A DNA stretch of 64,000 bases from CAVYOE01 sp963770155 (GCA_963770155.1 CAVYOE010000001.1:2170001-2234000), one strand, 5' to 3'; positions 24,085 to 34,242 are shown, numbered from the stretch's first letter. Translations and numbers: made by a program. The notes: generated by a model not told the origin, from the letters alone.

Positions 24085-24936
24085 GTGAAGGTCCTGATCA
24101 CGAACGACGATGGCATCTCTGCGACTGGGCTGAACGCCCTGCGCAAGGAGCTCACCGCTGTCGAGGCGATCGACGTCTCGGTGATCGCGCCCGACTCGAA
24201 CCGGAGCGCGACCGCGCGCAGCATCACCACGCATTCGCCGCTTTGGGTCGAAGAGATCGAGTTCGACGACGGCACCACCGGCTTCTCCTCCGAGGGCACG
24301 CCGGTCGACTGCGTGCGGCTTGCGGACCTGGGGCTGATCGGAGAGCGGCCGGATTTGATCGTGTCCGGGATCAACCACGGCGCCAACCTCGGCGACGACA
24401 TCACCTACTCGGGAACGGTCGCCGCCGCTCTCGAGGGGATTGTGCTCGGGATTCCGGCAATCGCGGTCTCGCAGCAGGCCGGAAGGCGCGACGGTGCTCC
24501 GACGGGCAGCGGTGGCCAGGGCGAGGACAGCCAGGGGGAGATGGGCTGGTTCGGACGGGACTTCGGCTTCGAGCTCGCCGCGCGGTTCACGGCGGGCCTC
24601 GTCGCTCGGCTTGCTGACGAGCCGATGCCGACCGAGACGCTCCTCAACATCAACTGCCCGGCGGGGGAGCCGACCGGGATCGAGGTGACCCGGCTCGGCA
24701 AGCGCCTCTATGACGACGAGCTCCAGCAGGTCGATGAAGACGCCGACGGCCGCCGCCGCTACAAGATCTACGGGTTCGAGCCCTCGTTCGAGGACGAGGA
24801 CGGCACCGACCTCTCGGCTGTTGCGCGGGGGCGGATCTCGGTGACCCCGGTCCACTTCGACCTCACCGACCGCGGTGAGATCGAGCGCCTGAGTTCCTGG
24901 GACCTCGATTCGGTCCTCAAGTCCGCGGCTGGATGA
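24085..24936 (+). CDS. surE: 5'/3'-nucleotidase SurE
   Basis: Dephosphorylates nucleoside monophosphates and polyphosphate under stress. Metal ligands appear in NDDG (residues 7-10), the Ser in APDSNRSATARS (about 36-47) and the Asn in SGINHGANLGDDITYSGTVA (about 93-112). Translation starts at GTG after a short gap, giving MKVLITNDDG. At 283 residues it is slightly longer than most SurE proteins, with an acidic C-terminal part. Its stop overlaps the ligA ATG by 4 bp, so the two are co-translated. Confidence 0.95.
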   Translation: MKVLITNDDGISATGLNALRKELTAVEAIDVSVIAPDSNRSATARSITTHSPLWVEEIEFDDGTTGFSSEGTPVDCVRLADLGLIGERPDLIVSGINHGANLGDDITYSGTVAAALEGIVLGIPAIAVSQQAGRRDGAPTGSGGQGEDSQGEMGWFGRDFGFELAARFTAGLVARLADEPMPTETLLNINCPAGEPTGIEVTRLGKRLYDDELQQVDEDADGRRRYKIYGFEPSFEDEDGTDLSAVARGRISVTPVHFDLTDRGEIERLSSWDLDSVLKSAAG

Positions 24937-26969
24937 GTCCATCCAAGAGCAAGGATCCGGCTGCCCGGGCCAAGCAGCTGCGACGGGAGATCGAGCGGCA
25001 TAACCATCGCTACTACGTTCTCGACGATCCGGAGATCTCCGACACCGACTACGACGATCTCCTCCACGAGCTGCGCCAGATCGAGGAGGCGAATCCGAAG
25101 CTTCGTACACCCGACTCGCCGACCCAGCGGGTGGGAGCCGAGCCGCTCGAGAAGTTCAAGCAGGTCGAGCATCTCGAACCGATGCTCTCGCTCGGCAACG
25201 CACGGAACGAGGAAGAACTCCGCGGCTGGGAGAAGCGCCTCCACAACAAGCTCGATGCGCTCGACATCGAGGCGGCCGAGGTCGCATTCGTCAGCGAACC
25301 GAAGATCGACGGGCTCGCGGTCTCGCTCATCTACGAGGACGGCATCTTCGTCCGCGGCGCCACCCGCGGCAACGGGGTGGTCGGGGAGGACGTCACGCAC
25401 AACCTGCGCACGATCCGGGCGATCCCGCTGAGCCTCACAACCACTTCTGGGGAGAAGCCACCCGCTTTGGTCGAGGTCCGCGGCGAGGTCTACCTGCCGC
25501 TCGAGGGATTCGCAAAGCTGAACGAGCAGCGGGCGGCAGCCGGGGAGTCGACCTTCGCCAACCCGCGAAACGCCGCGGCGGGCACGATCCGCCAGCTCGA
25601 TCCGGCACTGGCGGCCGAGCGACCGCTCTCGATCTGGACCTACGGGATCGGTGCCACCAAGGACTGGGAGCCTGCGCGGCACAGCGAGTCGATCGAGTGG
25701 CTGCGCGAGCACGGGTTCCGCGTAAATCCCGAAGTCGAAGTTCATGACACCTTCGACCAGCTGGTCGAGCGCTGCCGCTGGTGGGAGGAGCGCCGCGACA
25801 AGCTCGACTACGAGATCGACGGGGTCGTGATCAAGGTCGACGACCGCGGCCTGCAACGCGAGCTCGGCGTGATCGGGCGCGAGCCGCGCTGGGCGGTGGC
25901 CTGGAAGTTCCCCCCGACCACGGCGACCACAAAACTGAAGAAGGTCGTCTGGAACGTCGGACGCACGGGTGCCCTGTTTCCTTTTGCGATGCTCGAGCCG
26001 GTCCACGTCGGCGGGGTCACGGTCAGCACCGCGACCCTCCACAACGAGGAAGATCTCGAGCGCAAGGACGTCCGTGAGGGAGACGAGGTCGTGGTCATGC
26101 GCGCCGGCGACGTGATCCCGGCTGTTGTCTCACCAGTCACACAGAAACGTCGGAAGGGAGCGCGCAAGCCGAAGCCGCCCAAGAAATGCCCGCTGTGCGG
26201 GACGCCGACCGAGAAGCCCGAGGGTGGCGTGTTCACGATCTGCCCCAACCGGACCGGCTGTCCCGGCCAGCAGTTCCAGCATGTCAAGCACTTCCGCGGA
26301 GCGATGGAGATCGAGGGGCTGGGGGAGAAGAACGCGATGCGCTTCCTCCAGGAAGGCGTGATCGCCGACGCCGCCGATCTCTATGAGCTCACGGTCGAGG
26401 AGCTCGAGAAGCTCGAGGGCTTCGCCACGATCTCAGCCGAGCGACTGGTCGAGGAGATCGAGAAGTCGAAGCAGCAGCCGTTCAGCCGCGTCCTGTTCGC
26501 GCTCGGGATCCCCGGGGTCGGATACGTCAACGCGCAGTCTTTGGCCGAGCACTTCGGCACGCTGGACGCCCTCCAGGCTGCGCAGCCCGAGCAGATCGAG
26601 CAGGCCGAGGGGATCGGCCCGATTCTGGCATCGCAGATCGCCGACGAGCTCGCCGAGGAGACCACTCAGAAGCTGGTCGAACGCCTGCGCAAAGCGGGGC
26701 TGCGAATGGAACTCGATCCCTCCGAGCGCAGGGTCGAGGGCGGACCGCTCGAGGGCAAGACCTTCGTACTCACAGGCGCTCTCCCCGAGCTGAGCCGAAC
26801 CGACGCGACGAAGCGGATCAAGCGGGCCGGCGGCAAGGTCACCAACACGGTCTCGAAGAAGACCGACTACGTGGTCGCCGGCGACAGCCCGGGCTCGAAG
26901 CTGGCCAAGGCGCAGGAGCTGAAGGTCCCCGTTATTGACGAGGCCGGGCTGCTGAAAATCCTTCCCTGA
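24933..26969 (+). CDS. ligA: NAD-dependent DNA ligase
   Basis: Seals nicks in replication and repair using NAD+. Domains in order: Ia domain, adenylation domain with the catalytic Lys in EPKIDGLAVS (about 120), OB fold, zinc finger (CPLCG ... C ... C at about 411-434), helix-hairpin-helix repeats and a C-terminal BRCT domain (EGKTFVLTGALPELSRTDAT to the end). The 678-residue length is standard. Operon with surE through a 4-bp overlap. Confidence 0.97.
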   Translation: MSPSKSKDPAARAKQLRREIERHNHRYYVLDDPEISDTDYDDLLHELRQIEEANPKLRTPDSPTQRVGAEPLEKFKQVEHLEPMLSLGNARNEEELRGWEKRLHNKLDALDIEAAEVAFVSEPKIDGLAVSLIYEDGIFVRGATRGNGVVGEDVTHNLRTIRAIPLSLTTTSGEKPPALVEVRGEVYLPLEGFAKLNEQRAAAGESTFANPRNAAAGTIRQLDPALAAERPLSIWTYGIGATKDWEPARHSESIEWLREHGFRVNPEVEVHDTFDQLVERCRWWEERRDKLDYEIDGVVIKVDDRGLQRELGVIGREPRWAVAWKFPPTTATTKLKKVVWNVGRTGALFPFAMLEPVHVGGVTVSTATLHNEEDLERKDVREGDEVVVMRAGDVIPAVVSPVTQKRRKGARKPKPPKKCPLCGTPTEKPEGGVFTICPNRTGCPGQQFQHVKHFRGAMEIEGLGEKNAMRFLQEGVIADAADLYELTVEELEKLEGFATISAERLVEEIEKSKQQPFSRVLFALGIPGVGYVNAQSLAEHFGTLDALQAAQPEQIEQAEGIGPILASQIADELAEETTQKLVERLRKAGLRMELDPSERRVEGGPLEGKTFVLTGALPELSRTDATKRIKRAGGKVTNTVSKKTDYVVAGDSPGSKLAKAQELKVPVIDEAGLLKILP

Positions 26970-27009
26970 GTCCCGCTACTTTCGCCGGGCCGTGGGTATA
27001 TAGGGGCGA

Positions 27010-28335
27010 ATGCGTCGACTGCTGTTCACAGGCATGCTTGCTCTGGCCGCGCTCGCGGTGGTTCCGGCTGCGGCGAGCGCAGCCGCCGCCTGCACCCACC
27101 TGCCGGCGGTCGCGAATGGAACCCTGAGCATCTCGCTGGACGGCACGCCGTCCGCGGCGAAGGTGACGATTCAGAGGTCGGGAGCCGAGATCGTCGTGCT
27201 CGACGCAAACGGCACCGATATCACCGTCGGGGATTGCGGCGGAACCGGCAACCCCACGGTGACCAATACCTCGGTGGTTCTGGTCGAGGATCCCGTCGTC
27301 GGAGACGCTGTCAACGACACCACCGTGATCATCGACGAGCAGGGTGGGGCCTTCGAGCCCGGGAACGACGGTGCGGCTGACCCCGAGATCGACTTCCAGC
27401 TGCTGATGAAAAGCGGCACCGACACGCTCCAGTTCAACGGGACCGACAACGCGGACAACTTCCTGCTCGGTGAGGATGCGGCGGGCAACCTCGGCGGCAA
27501 CATGAATCCCGCGAGCTCGACGCCCGACCTGTTCGGCCAGAGCGTGGAGCGTGCGGTATTCAACGGCCGCAAGGGGGACGACACGATCAGCGCCGTCGGG
27601 AGCGCGAGCGTTCCGGAACTGGTCAATCCGCTGACCCTCGACTCACTCACGCTCGACGGAGGCAACCAGAACGACACACTCCGCGGCGGTTCGGGCCCCG
27701 ACCAGCTTCAGGGCGGGACCCAGGACGACGACCTGAACGGCGGCGGCGGCAACGACACCCAGCTCGGCGAGGACGACAACGACTCGTTCCAAGCGAACGC
27801 CGGCGGCGACAGCATCGACGGCGGCAACGGCTTGAGTGACGTCGCGCTCTATACCGACCGGACCAACGCTGTCAACGTCACCATCGACGGCGTTGCCAAC
27901 GACGGCAGCGGCGAGGACAACAACTCGGACAACGTGCTGGCAACCGTCGAGAACGTGAAGAGCGGGCCCGGGTCGGACTTCTTGACCGGCTCGATCGGAA
28001 CCAACGACCTCACCGGCAACGGCGGCAACGACACGGTCGACGGCGGCGGCGGCAACGACAAGGTCTCAGGCAGCGAGGGCCTCGACCGGCTGCTGGGCAA
28101 CTCCGGCAACGACAACCTCTTCGGCGGCACCGACCGAGACAACCTGGTCGGTGGCAGCGGCAACGACCGGCTCACCGGCAACTCGGGCCCTGACTTCCTG
28201 CTCGGCAAGAACGGCATCGACCGCTTGATCGCCAAGGACGGCACCCGCGACAAGCGGATCAACTGCGGCAAGGGCTCCAACAAGCGCGAGAGCTTCACGC
28301 GCGACGCCAAGGACCCGAGGCCCAAGAGCTGCTGA
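27010..28335 (+). CDS. Secreted calcium-binding RTX-like repeat protein
   Basis: A 441-residue exported protein: signal peptide at residues 1-26 (ending AAASA), an N-terminal beta-rich region with many D-T/N-T turns, and a C-terminal half built of nonapeptide RTX repeats (GGNQNDTLRGG, GGGGNDTQLGE, GGSGNDRLTGN, about residues 218-400). These repeats bind calcium and form a beta-roll outside the cell. The end is a basic segment with two cysteines (RINCGKG ... KSC). A TATATA-type -10 lies about 16-21 bp before the ATG. The specific role (surface structure, adhesion or enzyme carrier) cannot be told. Confidence 0.8.
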   Translation: MRRLLFTGMLALAALAVVPAAASAAAACTHLPAVANGTLSISLDGTPSAAKVTIQRSGAEIVVLDANGTDITVGDCGGTGNPTVTNTSVVLVEDPVVGDAVNDTTVIIDEQGGAFEPGNDGAADPEIDFQLLMKSGTDTLQFNGTDNADNFLLGEDAAGNLGGNMNPASSTPDLFGQSVERAVFNGRKGDDTISAVGSASVPELVNPLTLDSLTLDGGNQNDTLRGGSGPDQLQGGTQDDDLNGGGGNDTQLGEDDNDSFQANAGGDSIDGGNGLSDVALYTDRTNAVNVTIDGVANDGSGEDNNSDNVLATVENVKSGPGSDFLTGSIGTNDLTGNGGNDTVDGGGGNDKVSGSEGLDRLLGNSGNDNLFGGTDRDNLVGGSGNDRLTGNSGPDFLLGKNGIDRLIAKDGTRDKRINCGKGSNKRESFTRDAKDPRPKSC

Positions 28336-28351
28336 CCCGGGTTCGCCCGCT

Positions 28352-29560
28352 CTAACCGTCGTAGCGCGCGACGAGCGCCGTCAGCTTGTCCTCGAGCTTC
28401 TTGGTGCGGTAGGTGTTGACGCGGTTGAAGAGGAACGAGAACACCGTCGCCTCTGTGCCGGTAAAGCAGTAGCCGGAAAGCGCACTGACCCCCCGCAGCG
28501 TTCCCGTCTTCGCCCGGCAGCGGCCGTCAGCGGCGGTGCCCCTCATTCGCCTGGCCAGCGTCCCCGTTCGGCCGGCGACCGCGAGAGACCCGGTCCAGGC
28601 ATTTGCGGTCGCCTCGGGCTCATCGAGCATCGAGTCGAGCAGTTCGGCGACGGCCCGCGGGGTGGAGCGGTCCTTGGTGCTCAGCCCCGAACCGTTCTGG
28701 GCCGACATCGGAGCGTTTCGCGCTGCGGCGAACTCGGTCATGGCAGAGACGCCGGCGGCGGTGCTGCCGCCGCCGCCGAAGTGGGCGCCGACCGCCTTCA
28801 ACAGGGCCTCGGCGAGGAAGTTGTTGGAGTACACGTTGGTGAGCCGGATCAGGTCGGAGACGGGATCGGACTCCATCGCGCTCAGTTCGGTCGATCCGAC
28901 CGGAAGGCGCCCCGGTTTCACCTTCTTCGGCATCACGACTCCGCGCTTGCGCAGGGCGGCGACGAACCTCTGCGCGGCCCGTTTGGCCCCGCCGGCGAAG
29001 ATCAGCCCGGAGAGGGCCGGTCCGAGGCTCTCTCGCCGCACGCCCGACTGCGGAACCGAGCGCTTGCGATCCCACGCCGACTCGTCGTATACCAGCCGTC
29101 CCGTCACCTGGGTTATCCCGGCGGCCCGGACGCGGCCGGCAAGGACGGCGAGGTCGCGGGCACTGAGGAGCGGATCCCCGTCGCCGCGCAGAACCAGGCT
29201 GCCGGTGAGGACGCCTCCCGAGACTGCGCCCGCTTGGTAGACAGTCGTCTCCAGCCGGCCGTCGGGACCGAACTTGACCAGCGCCGTCGAGGTTGCGAAC
29301 AGCTTCGTGTTCGAAGCGAGGGCCCGGCGGGTGTTCTCTGCGCGCGCGAACAGAGTGGCGTCGGTTTCGGCGTCCATGACGAAGCCGCCGCTGGCTCCGC
29401 CCGCGCCCGCCATCAGGCTCGAGAGGCCGCTGCCCAGCTCCGCAGCGGTGATCGCCCTTGCGGGGGAGGCCGAGGCGAGCGAGAGCAGAGCAGCCACCGC
29501 AATCGCGGCCATGGCCGCGGCCCTGCCCGGGGTGCCTCTTAGAGGCGAATCGGTGCGCAC
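28352..29560 (-). CDS. dacB: D-alanyl-D-alanine carboxypeptidase/endopeptidase, S13 family (PBP4-like)
   Basis: Trims or cleaves peptidoglycan peptides outside the membrane. Motifs in order: SNTK (the SxxK nucleophile motif, about 82-85), SNN in VYSNNFLAEAL, and KTG in AKTGTLRGVSALSGYC. I choose the GTG at 29560 as start because TTAGGAGAGACC precedes it and it leads straight into a signal peptide (RAAAMAAIAVAALLSLASAS). A longer reading from 29671 adds 37 Arg/Pro-rich residues that would overlap the divergent gene's leader. The 402-residue length is at the short end for S13, with a reduced insert between SxxK and SxN. Confidence 0.88.
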   Translation of the reverse strand: MRTDSPLRGTPGRAAAMAAIAVAALLSLASASPARAITAAELGSGLSSLMAGAGGASGGFVMDAETDATLFARAENTRRALASNTKLFATSTALVKFGPDGRLETTVYQAGAVSGGVLTGSLVLRGDGDPLLSARDLAVLAGRVRAAGITQVTGRLVYDESAWDRKRSVPQSGVRRESLGPALSGLIFAGGAKRAAQRFVAALRKRGVVMPKKVKPGRLPVGSTELSAMESDPVSDLIRLTNVYSNNFLAEALLKAVGAHFGGGGSTAAGVSAMTEFAAARNAPMSAQNGSGLSTKDRSTPRAVAELLDSMLDEPEATANAWTGSLAVAGRTGTLARRMRGTAADGRCRAKTGTLRGVSALSGYCFTGTEATVFSFLFNRVNTYRTKKLEDKLTALVARYDG

Positions 29561-29677
29561 GGTCTCTCCTAACAAGCCCGGCGCCGCAGGGTAGCGGCGC
29601 GCCCGGCGACTCCCGGATCGGTGTCGGTTGGGGACCGTGCCTGGCTGGCGCGCCAGCCTGGTATAAGCCACCCTCCC

Positions 29678-31012
29678 ATGGGCAAGGCGGACAAGGGCAA
29701 GTCAGGCAAGGACCGAGGCGAGAAGGTCGTCGCCTCGAACGGGAGCCCCGTCGCTTCCCGCGTACGCCGCCGGCTGCGCCGCGGCGGTGACAAGACCGCC
29801 CTGGTGCTGGGCGGGGGCGGCTTCACCGGCGGCGTCTACGAGATCGGTGCCCTGCGCGCTTTCGACCTGCTCGCGGTCAACCGGACCGTCAACGACTTCG
29901 ACATATACGTAGGGACGAGCGCCGGGTCCTTCGTCGGCAGCCTCGTCTCCAACGGGGTCACACCCGAGGAGATGATGCGCGTGCTGAACAAGGCGCTTCC
30001 TTCGCCGATCGCCGACCCGAAGCTGCGCACGCTCCTGCGCCCCAACTACCGCTCTTTCGCCAGCCGCGCGATGCTGCTGCCGCTGCGGCTTGTGGCGGTT
30101 GCCCGTCAGCTCGCCGGAAACCTGGGCGAGACCTCGATGATGGACGTGGCCACCGGTATCGCCGAGGGGCTGCCGCCGGGGATCTACAACAACAAGGGGC
30201 TCGATCGGTATGTGAACGAGGTCCTCTCCGATCCCGACCGCACCAACGACTTCCGTGAGCTCGGCCCGGAGCTGCTGATCACCGCCACCGACGTCGACAC
30301 CTGTGAGCGGCTCGTCTTCGGCAAGGGCGATTGGGCCGACGTCCCGATCTCGAAGGCCGTCGCGGCGTCGACTTCCCTGCCGATCGTCTACGAGCCGATC
30401 GAGCTTCGCGGCCGCCAGCTGATGGACGGCGGCATCGCCTCGACCACCAACGTCGACGTTGCGGTTGAGGCCGGCGCCAAGTTCATCGTCGTCGTCAACC
30501 CGCTCGTCCCTTACGTCAATGACTTCCAGAAGAAGATTCCGACTATCTTCGGCTCCCGGGTGAGGCGCGTTTCCGACATGGGCCTCCCGGCAATCGGCTA
30601 CCAGGCGTTCCGCCTCATGGCCCACGCGCGCCTTCAGCTCGCGGTGGAGTCCTGGCAGCACCGCTTCCCCGACGTCGACATCATCCTGATCGAGCCCGAG
30701 CCGGATGACGAGCTCATGTTCGGGACATCCATCCTCGATTACTCCTCCCGCCTGAAGATTGCCCGCCACGGGTTCGAGTCGGTAACGGTCGCGCTGGCGC
30801 GGGACTACGAGCGCTACAAGGAGATTGCCGCCCGCCATGGGATCGAGATCTCCGCCCGCCGCGTGCGCCAGGTGCTTGACACGGTGGAGGACGAAGAGAG
30901 CGGGGAGACCTCGGTCTGGCGGCGCGTGCTCGAGCAGACAACCGGTGCCCTCTTGCGCCAGTCGCGCGAGCGCGAGACGGTGGGTACGGGCGGGAAGAGC
31001 TCGCGCGAGTAG
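29678..31012 (+). CDS. Patatin-like phospholipase
   Basis: A lipid acyl hydrolase with a Ser-Asp dyad. The oxyanion loop GGGGFTGGVYEIGAL, the nucleophile elbow GTSAGSFVGS and the Asp in MDGGIAS are all present. The N-terminal ~30 residues are Lys/Gly-rich and the C-terminal ~60 are charged and helical. The ATG at 29678 is preferred over an earlier in-frame start at 29621, which precedes a weakly coding stretch. It is divergent from the D,D-carboxypeptidase. No signal peptide is seen, so the enzyme is probably cytoplasmic or membrane-associated. Confidence 0.87.
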   Translation: MGKADKGKSGKDRGEKVVASNGSPVASRVRRRLRRGGDKTALVLGGGGFTGGVYEIGALRAFDLLAVNRTVNDFDIYVGTSAGSFVGSLVSNGVTPEEMMRVLNKALPSPIADPKLRTLLRPNYRSFASRAMLLPLRLVAVARQLAGNLGETSMMDVATGIAEGLPPGIYNNKGLDRYVNEVLSDPDRTNDFRELGPELLITATDVDTCERLVFGKGDWADVPISKAVAASTSLPIVYEPIELRGRQLMDGGIASTTNVDVAVEAGAKFIVVVNPLVPYVNDFQKKIPTIFGSRVRRVSDMGLPAIGYQAFRLMAHARLQLAVESWQHRFPDVDIILIEPEPDDELMFGTSILDYSSRLKIARHGFESVTVALARDYERYKEIAARHGIEISARRVRQVLDTVEDEESGETSVWRRVLEQTTGALLRQSRERETVGTGGKSSRE

Positions 31013-31034
31013 CTTCTCGCGCGGAGACCTGAAG

Positions 31035-32447
31035 CTAGCGCCGTGCCTTGCGCTTGATCCGGCGCGCGCACCGGCGCCGCTTCGCGCGCGAGCGCTTGTG
31101 CGCGCAGGCGCAGGCCCGGCGCTTGCGACCGCGTCTGCGTTTGTCAGCGCACCGCCTTGCGGCAGCGCCGGGCCCCGAAAGCGCGCCTCCGTAGGCGCCA
31201 CCGCCATCGCCGCCGCCGGGCGTGATCGGGCCGCCGCCGCCGCCGTTGCCGCCGCCGCCATCGCTGCCGCCCGGCGGGACCGGAGCGCTCAGGTAGACCG
31301 GTGAGGCAAGCGCCGCCATCACCTGGTCACCGGCGCAGGCAAAGGGCAGCTCCGGCGGGGGGATGCAGCCCAGGACCTGCTGAGCGACGGCTGGGAGGAA
31401 GCGGAGCTCCGCCCGCAGCCAGCCCGGGCCGGGGGGTGCCGGAAGGTCGATCGCTTCTCCTGGCACCAGGGGCGCGTCTTCGAGGATCGTCTCCCCGTTC
31501 GCTCTCACCCTGACCAGGCCACCGAGCGGGCCGCCACCGCTGATTCGCAGGGCGCCGCCGGCCGGGACCCGCTCCCCGATCGCCGGGCGGTAGCTGCCAT
31601 CGCCCTCGGGATCGGCTTCGATCACGAGCGGCGTCGCGCCGAGGTGTGGCGGCAGCCGCGTGATCGAGGTTCGGCCGGCGTCGATCGCGTTCAGCACACC
31701 CACACTGCTGCGGCCACTTGTATCGACCCAGGTGGTCGGGTTGCCGACGCCCTGGACCGCCAGGGTGGAGAGCCAGTGCGAATCGCTGCCGCCGGTTGCG
31801 GGTACCTCGACGCCGCGGTCGAGCCAGCATTCCCACCAGCGAGTCGTGTCGGTGAGGCCAGGGGTTGCGAAGTTCCAGACCTCGATCGCGTCCGGGACGA
31901 TCGCGTAGCCGTAGCCCCAGTCCATCCCCGGCGGATCGCAGCTGGTCACGGTCCCCGGGCCGGAGATCGGGTGGTTGATCTGAAAGAGACCGCCATCGGC
32001 GCGGAGCGCCGCGGCCTGGGACTGAACGCCGGCGACCGAGTCGTCGCCTGGGTAGACCTCGGCTGCACCGAGCATCTGGGCATGGCCGTCGAGCGAGTTC
32101 TCATAGGCGGGGACGCCGATCACGCCGGCGCTTCCGAACCCGAGCGAATGAAACGAGCGGACGTCGTTGTGATCAGTGATGGCCAGCCAGTCGAGACCGC
32201 GGAAGGCCGCCTCGGCGAAGCGGGCCTCAACCGGCAGTCCGAGGGTGTAGATCTCGTCGGGGCCGGTGTTGTCGTCTCCCGGGCCGCAGTAGACGTCGTG
32301 CGAGTAGCAGGTGTGAACGTGCAGATCACCCGCAAGCCACTCAGCAGCAGCCGCTGACGGAAGAACCATCACCACCGCAGTGGCCAGGCTGGCGCCTAGT
32401 ACAACTGCCCGTCTAGTCCGCGTAGAGCTTCTCGATCTCAGCCGCAT
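31035..32447 (-). CDS. Secreted PHP-domain protein with Gly-rich linker and Cys/Arg tail
   Basis: A 470-residue exported protein: twin basic N-terminus and hydrophobic segment (about 14-34), then a PHP-type metal-dependent phosphoesterase fold. Metal-binding motifs are GDLHVHTCYSHD (about 40-51), ITDHND, NHPISG and GGSDSHW. After about residue 390 comes a Gly-rich linker, then a 45-residue tail dominated by Arg/Lys with several Cys (RRCADKRRRGRKRRACACAH). Substrate unknown. The start overlaps the end of the upstream acyl-CoA synthetase gene by 35 bp, longer than normal; no better in-frame start was found. Confidence 0.78.
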   Translation of the reverse strand: MRLRSRSSTRTRRAVVLGASLATAVVMVLPSAAAAEWLAGDLHVHTCYSHDVYCGPGDDNTGPDEIYTLGLPVEARFAEAAFRGLDWLAITDHNDVRSFHSLGFGSAGVIGVPAYENSLDGHAQMLGAAEVYPGDDSVAGVQSQAAALRADGGLFQINHPISGPGTVTSCDPPGMDWGYGYAIVPDAIEVWNFATPGLTDTTRWWECWLDRGVEVPATGGSDSHWLSTLAVQGVGNPTTWVDTSGRSSVGVLNAIDAGRTSITRLPPHLGATPLVIEADPEGDGSYRPAIGERVPAGGALRISGGGPLGGLVRVRANGETILEDAPLVPGEAIDLPAPPGPGWLRAELRFLPAVAQQVLGCIPPPELPFACAGDQVMAALASPVYLSAPVPPGGSDGGGGNGGGGGPITPGGGDGGGAYGGALSGPGAAARRCADKRRRGRKRRACACAHKRSRAKRRRCARRIKRKARR

Positions 32448-34242
32448 GCTTCTCGGCCACCGCCGCGCGCTTCACCTTCATCGTCGGCGTCAGCTCGCCC
32501 CCCTCCTGGGAAAGATCCTGAGGCAGGATCGTGAACTTCTTCACCTGTTCGACACGGGCGAACTTCTCGTTCACCTGGTCGAGGTGCTCCTGAATCAGTT
32601 CCGTCATTTCCGGCTTGGCCGCGACCTCGGCCGGGTCACTCGGCCACCCCTTCTCCTCGGCCAGCTTCGCGGCCTCCTCGGGATCGAGTGTCACCAGCGC
32701 CACCAGGTATGGACGGCGGTCGCCGATCACCACGCACTGCGAGATGTAGGGGCTCTGCTTGACCTCGGCCTCGATGTTCGCCGGGGTGATGTTCTTGCCG
32801 CCCGCGGTGATGATGATGTCCTTTTTGCGGCCGGTGATCTTGACGTAGCCGTCCTCGTCGATCTCGCCGATGTCCCCCGTGTGGAGCCAGCCGTCGACGA
32901 GCGTTTCCTTGGTCGCTTCGTCGTTCTTGTAGTAGCCCTGGAAGATGTTGGGCCCCTTGGCGAGAATCTCGCCGTCGTCGGCGATCTTGATCTCGCAGCC
33001 GGGGAATGGCCTGCCGATCGTGCCGAACTTGAACTCTTCGGGGGTGGCGATCGTCGCCGCGGTCGAGGTCTCGGTCATGCCCCACCCCTCTAGCACCAGG
33101 ACGCCAGCGGCGTCGAAGAAGCGGAGGATGTCGGGGTTGATCGGAGCGGCGCCGCTCACCGCCAGCTTCAGCCGGCCACCGAAGAGATTCCGAATCTTTG
33201 AGAGGACCAACTTGTCGGCGAGGTCGTACTGCCGCTTCAGCAGAGGTCCGATGCTCTTGCCGGCGCGCTCGCGCTCGCGGACCTTCTTGCCGATGCCGAC
33301 GGCCCAGTTGAAGATCACCTTCTTGAGGCCGCCCTCCTTCTCCGCGGTGGCCGTGGCGGCCGTGTAGATCTTCTCGAAGATGCGCGGTACCGACGGGAAG
33401 TAGGTCGGCTTCACCTCCGCCAGGTTGGGAACGATCTTGAGCGGATCGCGCTCCCAGTAGGCAAGCGTCGCGCCGAGGTCGAAGCTCCCGAGCTGGATCA
33501 GGAGCGCGAAGGAATGGGCGAGAGGGAGATAGAGATAGGTGAGGTCGTCATCGCTGATCACGTTGACGCCGTGGATCATGTCCAGCATCGACCGGTAGTT
33601 GCCGTGGGAGATCACACATCCCTTCGGGGGCCCGGTCGTACCCGACGTGTAGATGAACGTGCAGATGTCCTCGGGGGAGACAGAGTTCCAACGCTGCTCC
33701 CAGTCCGACTCCGAGGCGCCCGAGCCCCTCGAGGCGAGCTCGTCCATCGTGATCGTGTCGCCCGCGCCGGCACCATCACCGCCATCGGTCATCCGGATGA
33801 CGAACTCGAGCTTCGGCAGGGAGCCGCGAACCTTCTCGATCTTGGCCAGCTGCTCGTCGTCCTCGACGACCACCACCCGCGCGTCGGAGTTCTCGAGGAC
33901 GTACTGGCACTCCTCGGGCGAGTTCGTCTGGTAGATGGGGACGACGGTGGCGCCGGCGCTGAGCGCGGCGAAATCGAAGTAGGTCCACTCGGGGCGGGTA
34001 TTGGCCAGGATCGAAACCTTGTCCCCCTTCTCGATCCCGAGCTCGATCAGCCCGAGCGAAAGCTGGCGGACGATCTCACCGACCTCGGTGTAGGACTTGG
34101 TGACCCACTGGCCCGACTCGTCCTTGAACATGACCGCCTGCTTGGCGCCGTGCTTGCGGACAGCAAGTGGGAACAGGTCGGCGAGCGTGCGGCTGCCGGT
34201 TGCAGCGTCGGCTGCCAGCCTCTCGACAGTTGCAGTTTCCAT
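32413..34242 (-). CDS. Long-chain fatty acyl-CoA synthetase
   Basis: Activates fatty acids to acyl-CoA via an acyl-adenylate (ANL superfamily). The AMP-binding motif YTSGTTGPPKG is at about residues 198-208, followed by the linker region GWGMTETS, the hinge GWLHTGDIGEIDEDGYVKI and GRKKDIIITAGGKNI near the C-terminus. The 609-residue length fits the FadD15/long-chain class. The ATG has GGCGAGGAGAAG just upstream. It heads a two-gene unit with the secreted PHP protein; with the mce, SCP2 and GMC genes nearby it fits a lipid-using lifestyle. Confidence 0.92.
   Translation of the reverse strand: METATVERLAADAATGSRTLADLFPLAVRKHGAKQAVMFKDESGQWVTKSYTEVGEIVRQLSLGLIELGIEKGDKVSILANTRPEWTYFDFAALSAGATVVPIYQTNSPEECQYVLENSDARVVVVEDDEQLAKIEKVRGSLPKLEFVIRMTDGGDGAGAGDTITMDELASRGSGASESDWEQRWNSVSPEDICTFIYTSGTTGPPKGCVISHGNYRSMLDMIHGVNVISDDDLTYLYLPLAHSFALLIQLGSFDLGATLAYWERDPLKIVPNLAEVKPTYFPSVPRIFEKIYTAATATAEKEGGLKKVIFNWAVGIGKKVRERERAGKSIGPLLKRQYDLADKLVLSKIRNLFGGRLKLAVSGAAPINPDILRFFDAAGVLVLEGWGMTETSTAATIATPEEFKFGTIGRPFPGCEIKIADDGEILAKGPNIFQGYYKNDEATKETLVDGWLHTGDIGEIDEDGYVKITGRKKDIIITAGGKNITPANIEAEVKQSPYISQCVVIGDRRPYLVALVTLDPEEAAKLAEEKGWPSDPAEVAAKPEMTELIQEHLDQVNEKFARVEQVKKFTILPQDLSQEGGELTPTMKVKRAAVAEKHAAEIEKLYAD

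Noticed and set aside
31010..31037. Inverted repeat TAGCTTC...GAAGCTA spanning the stops of the patatin and PHP genes
   Set aside because: Seven-base arms with a 14-base loop and no T-run; too weak to call a terminator.
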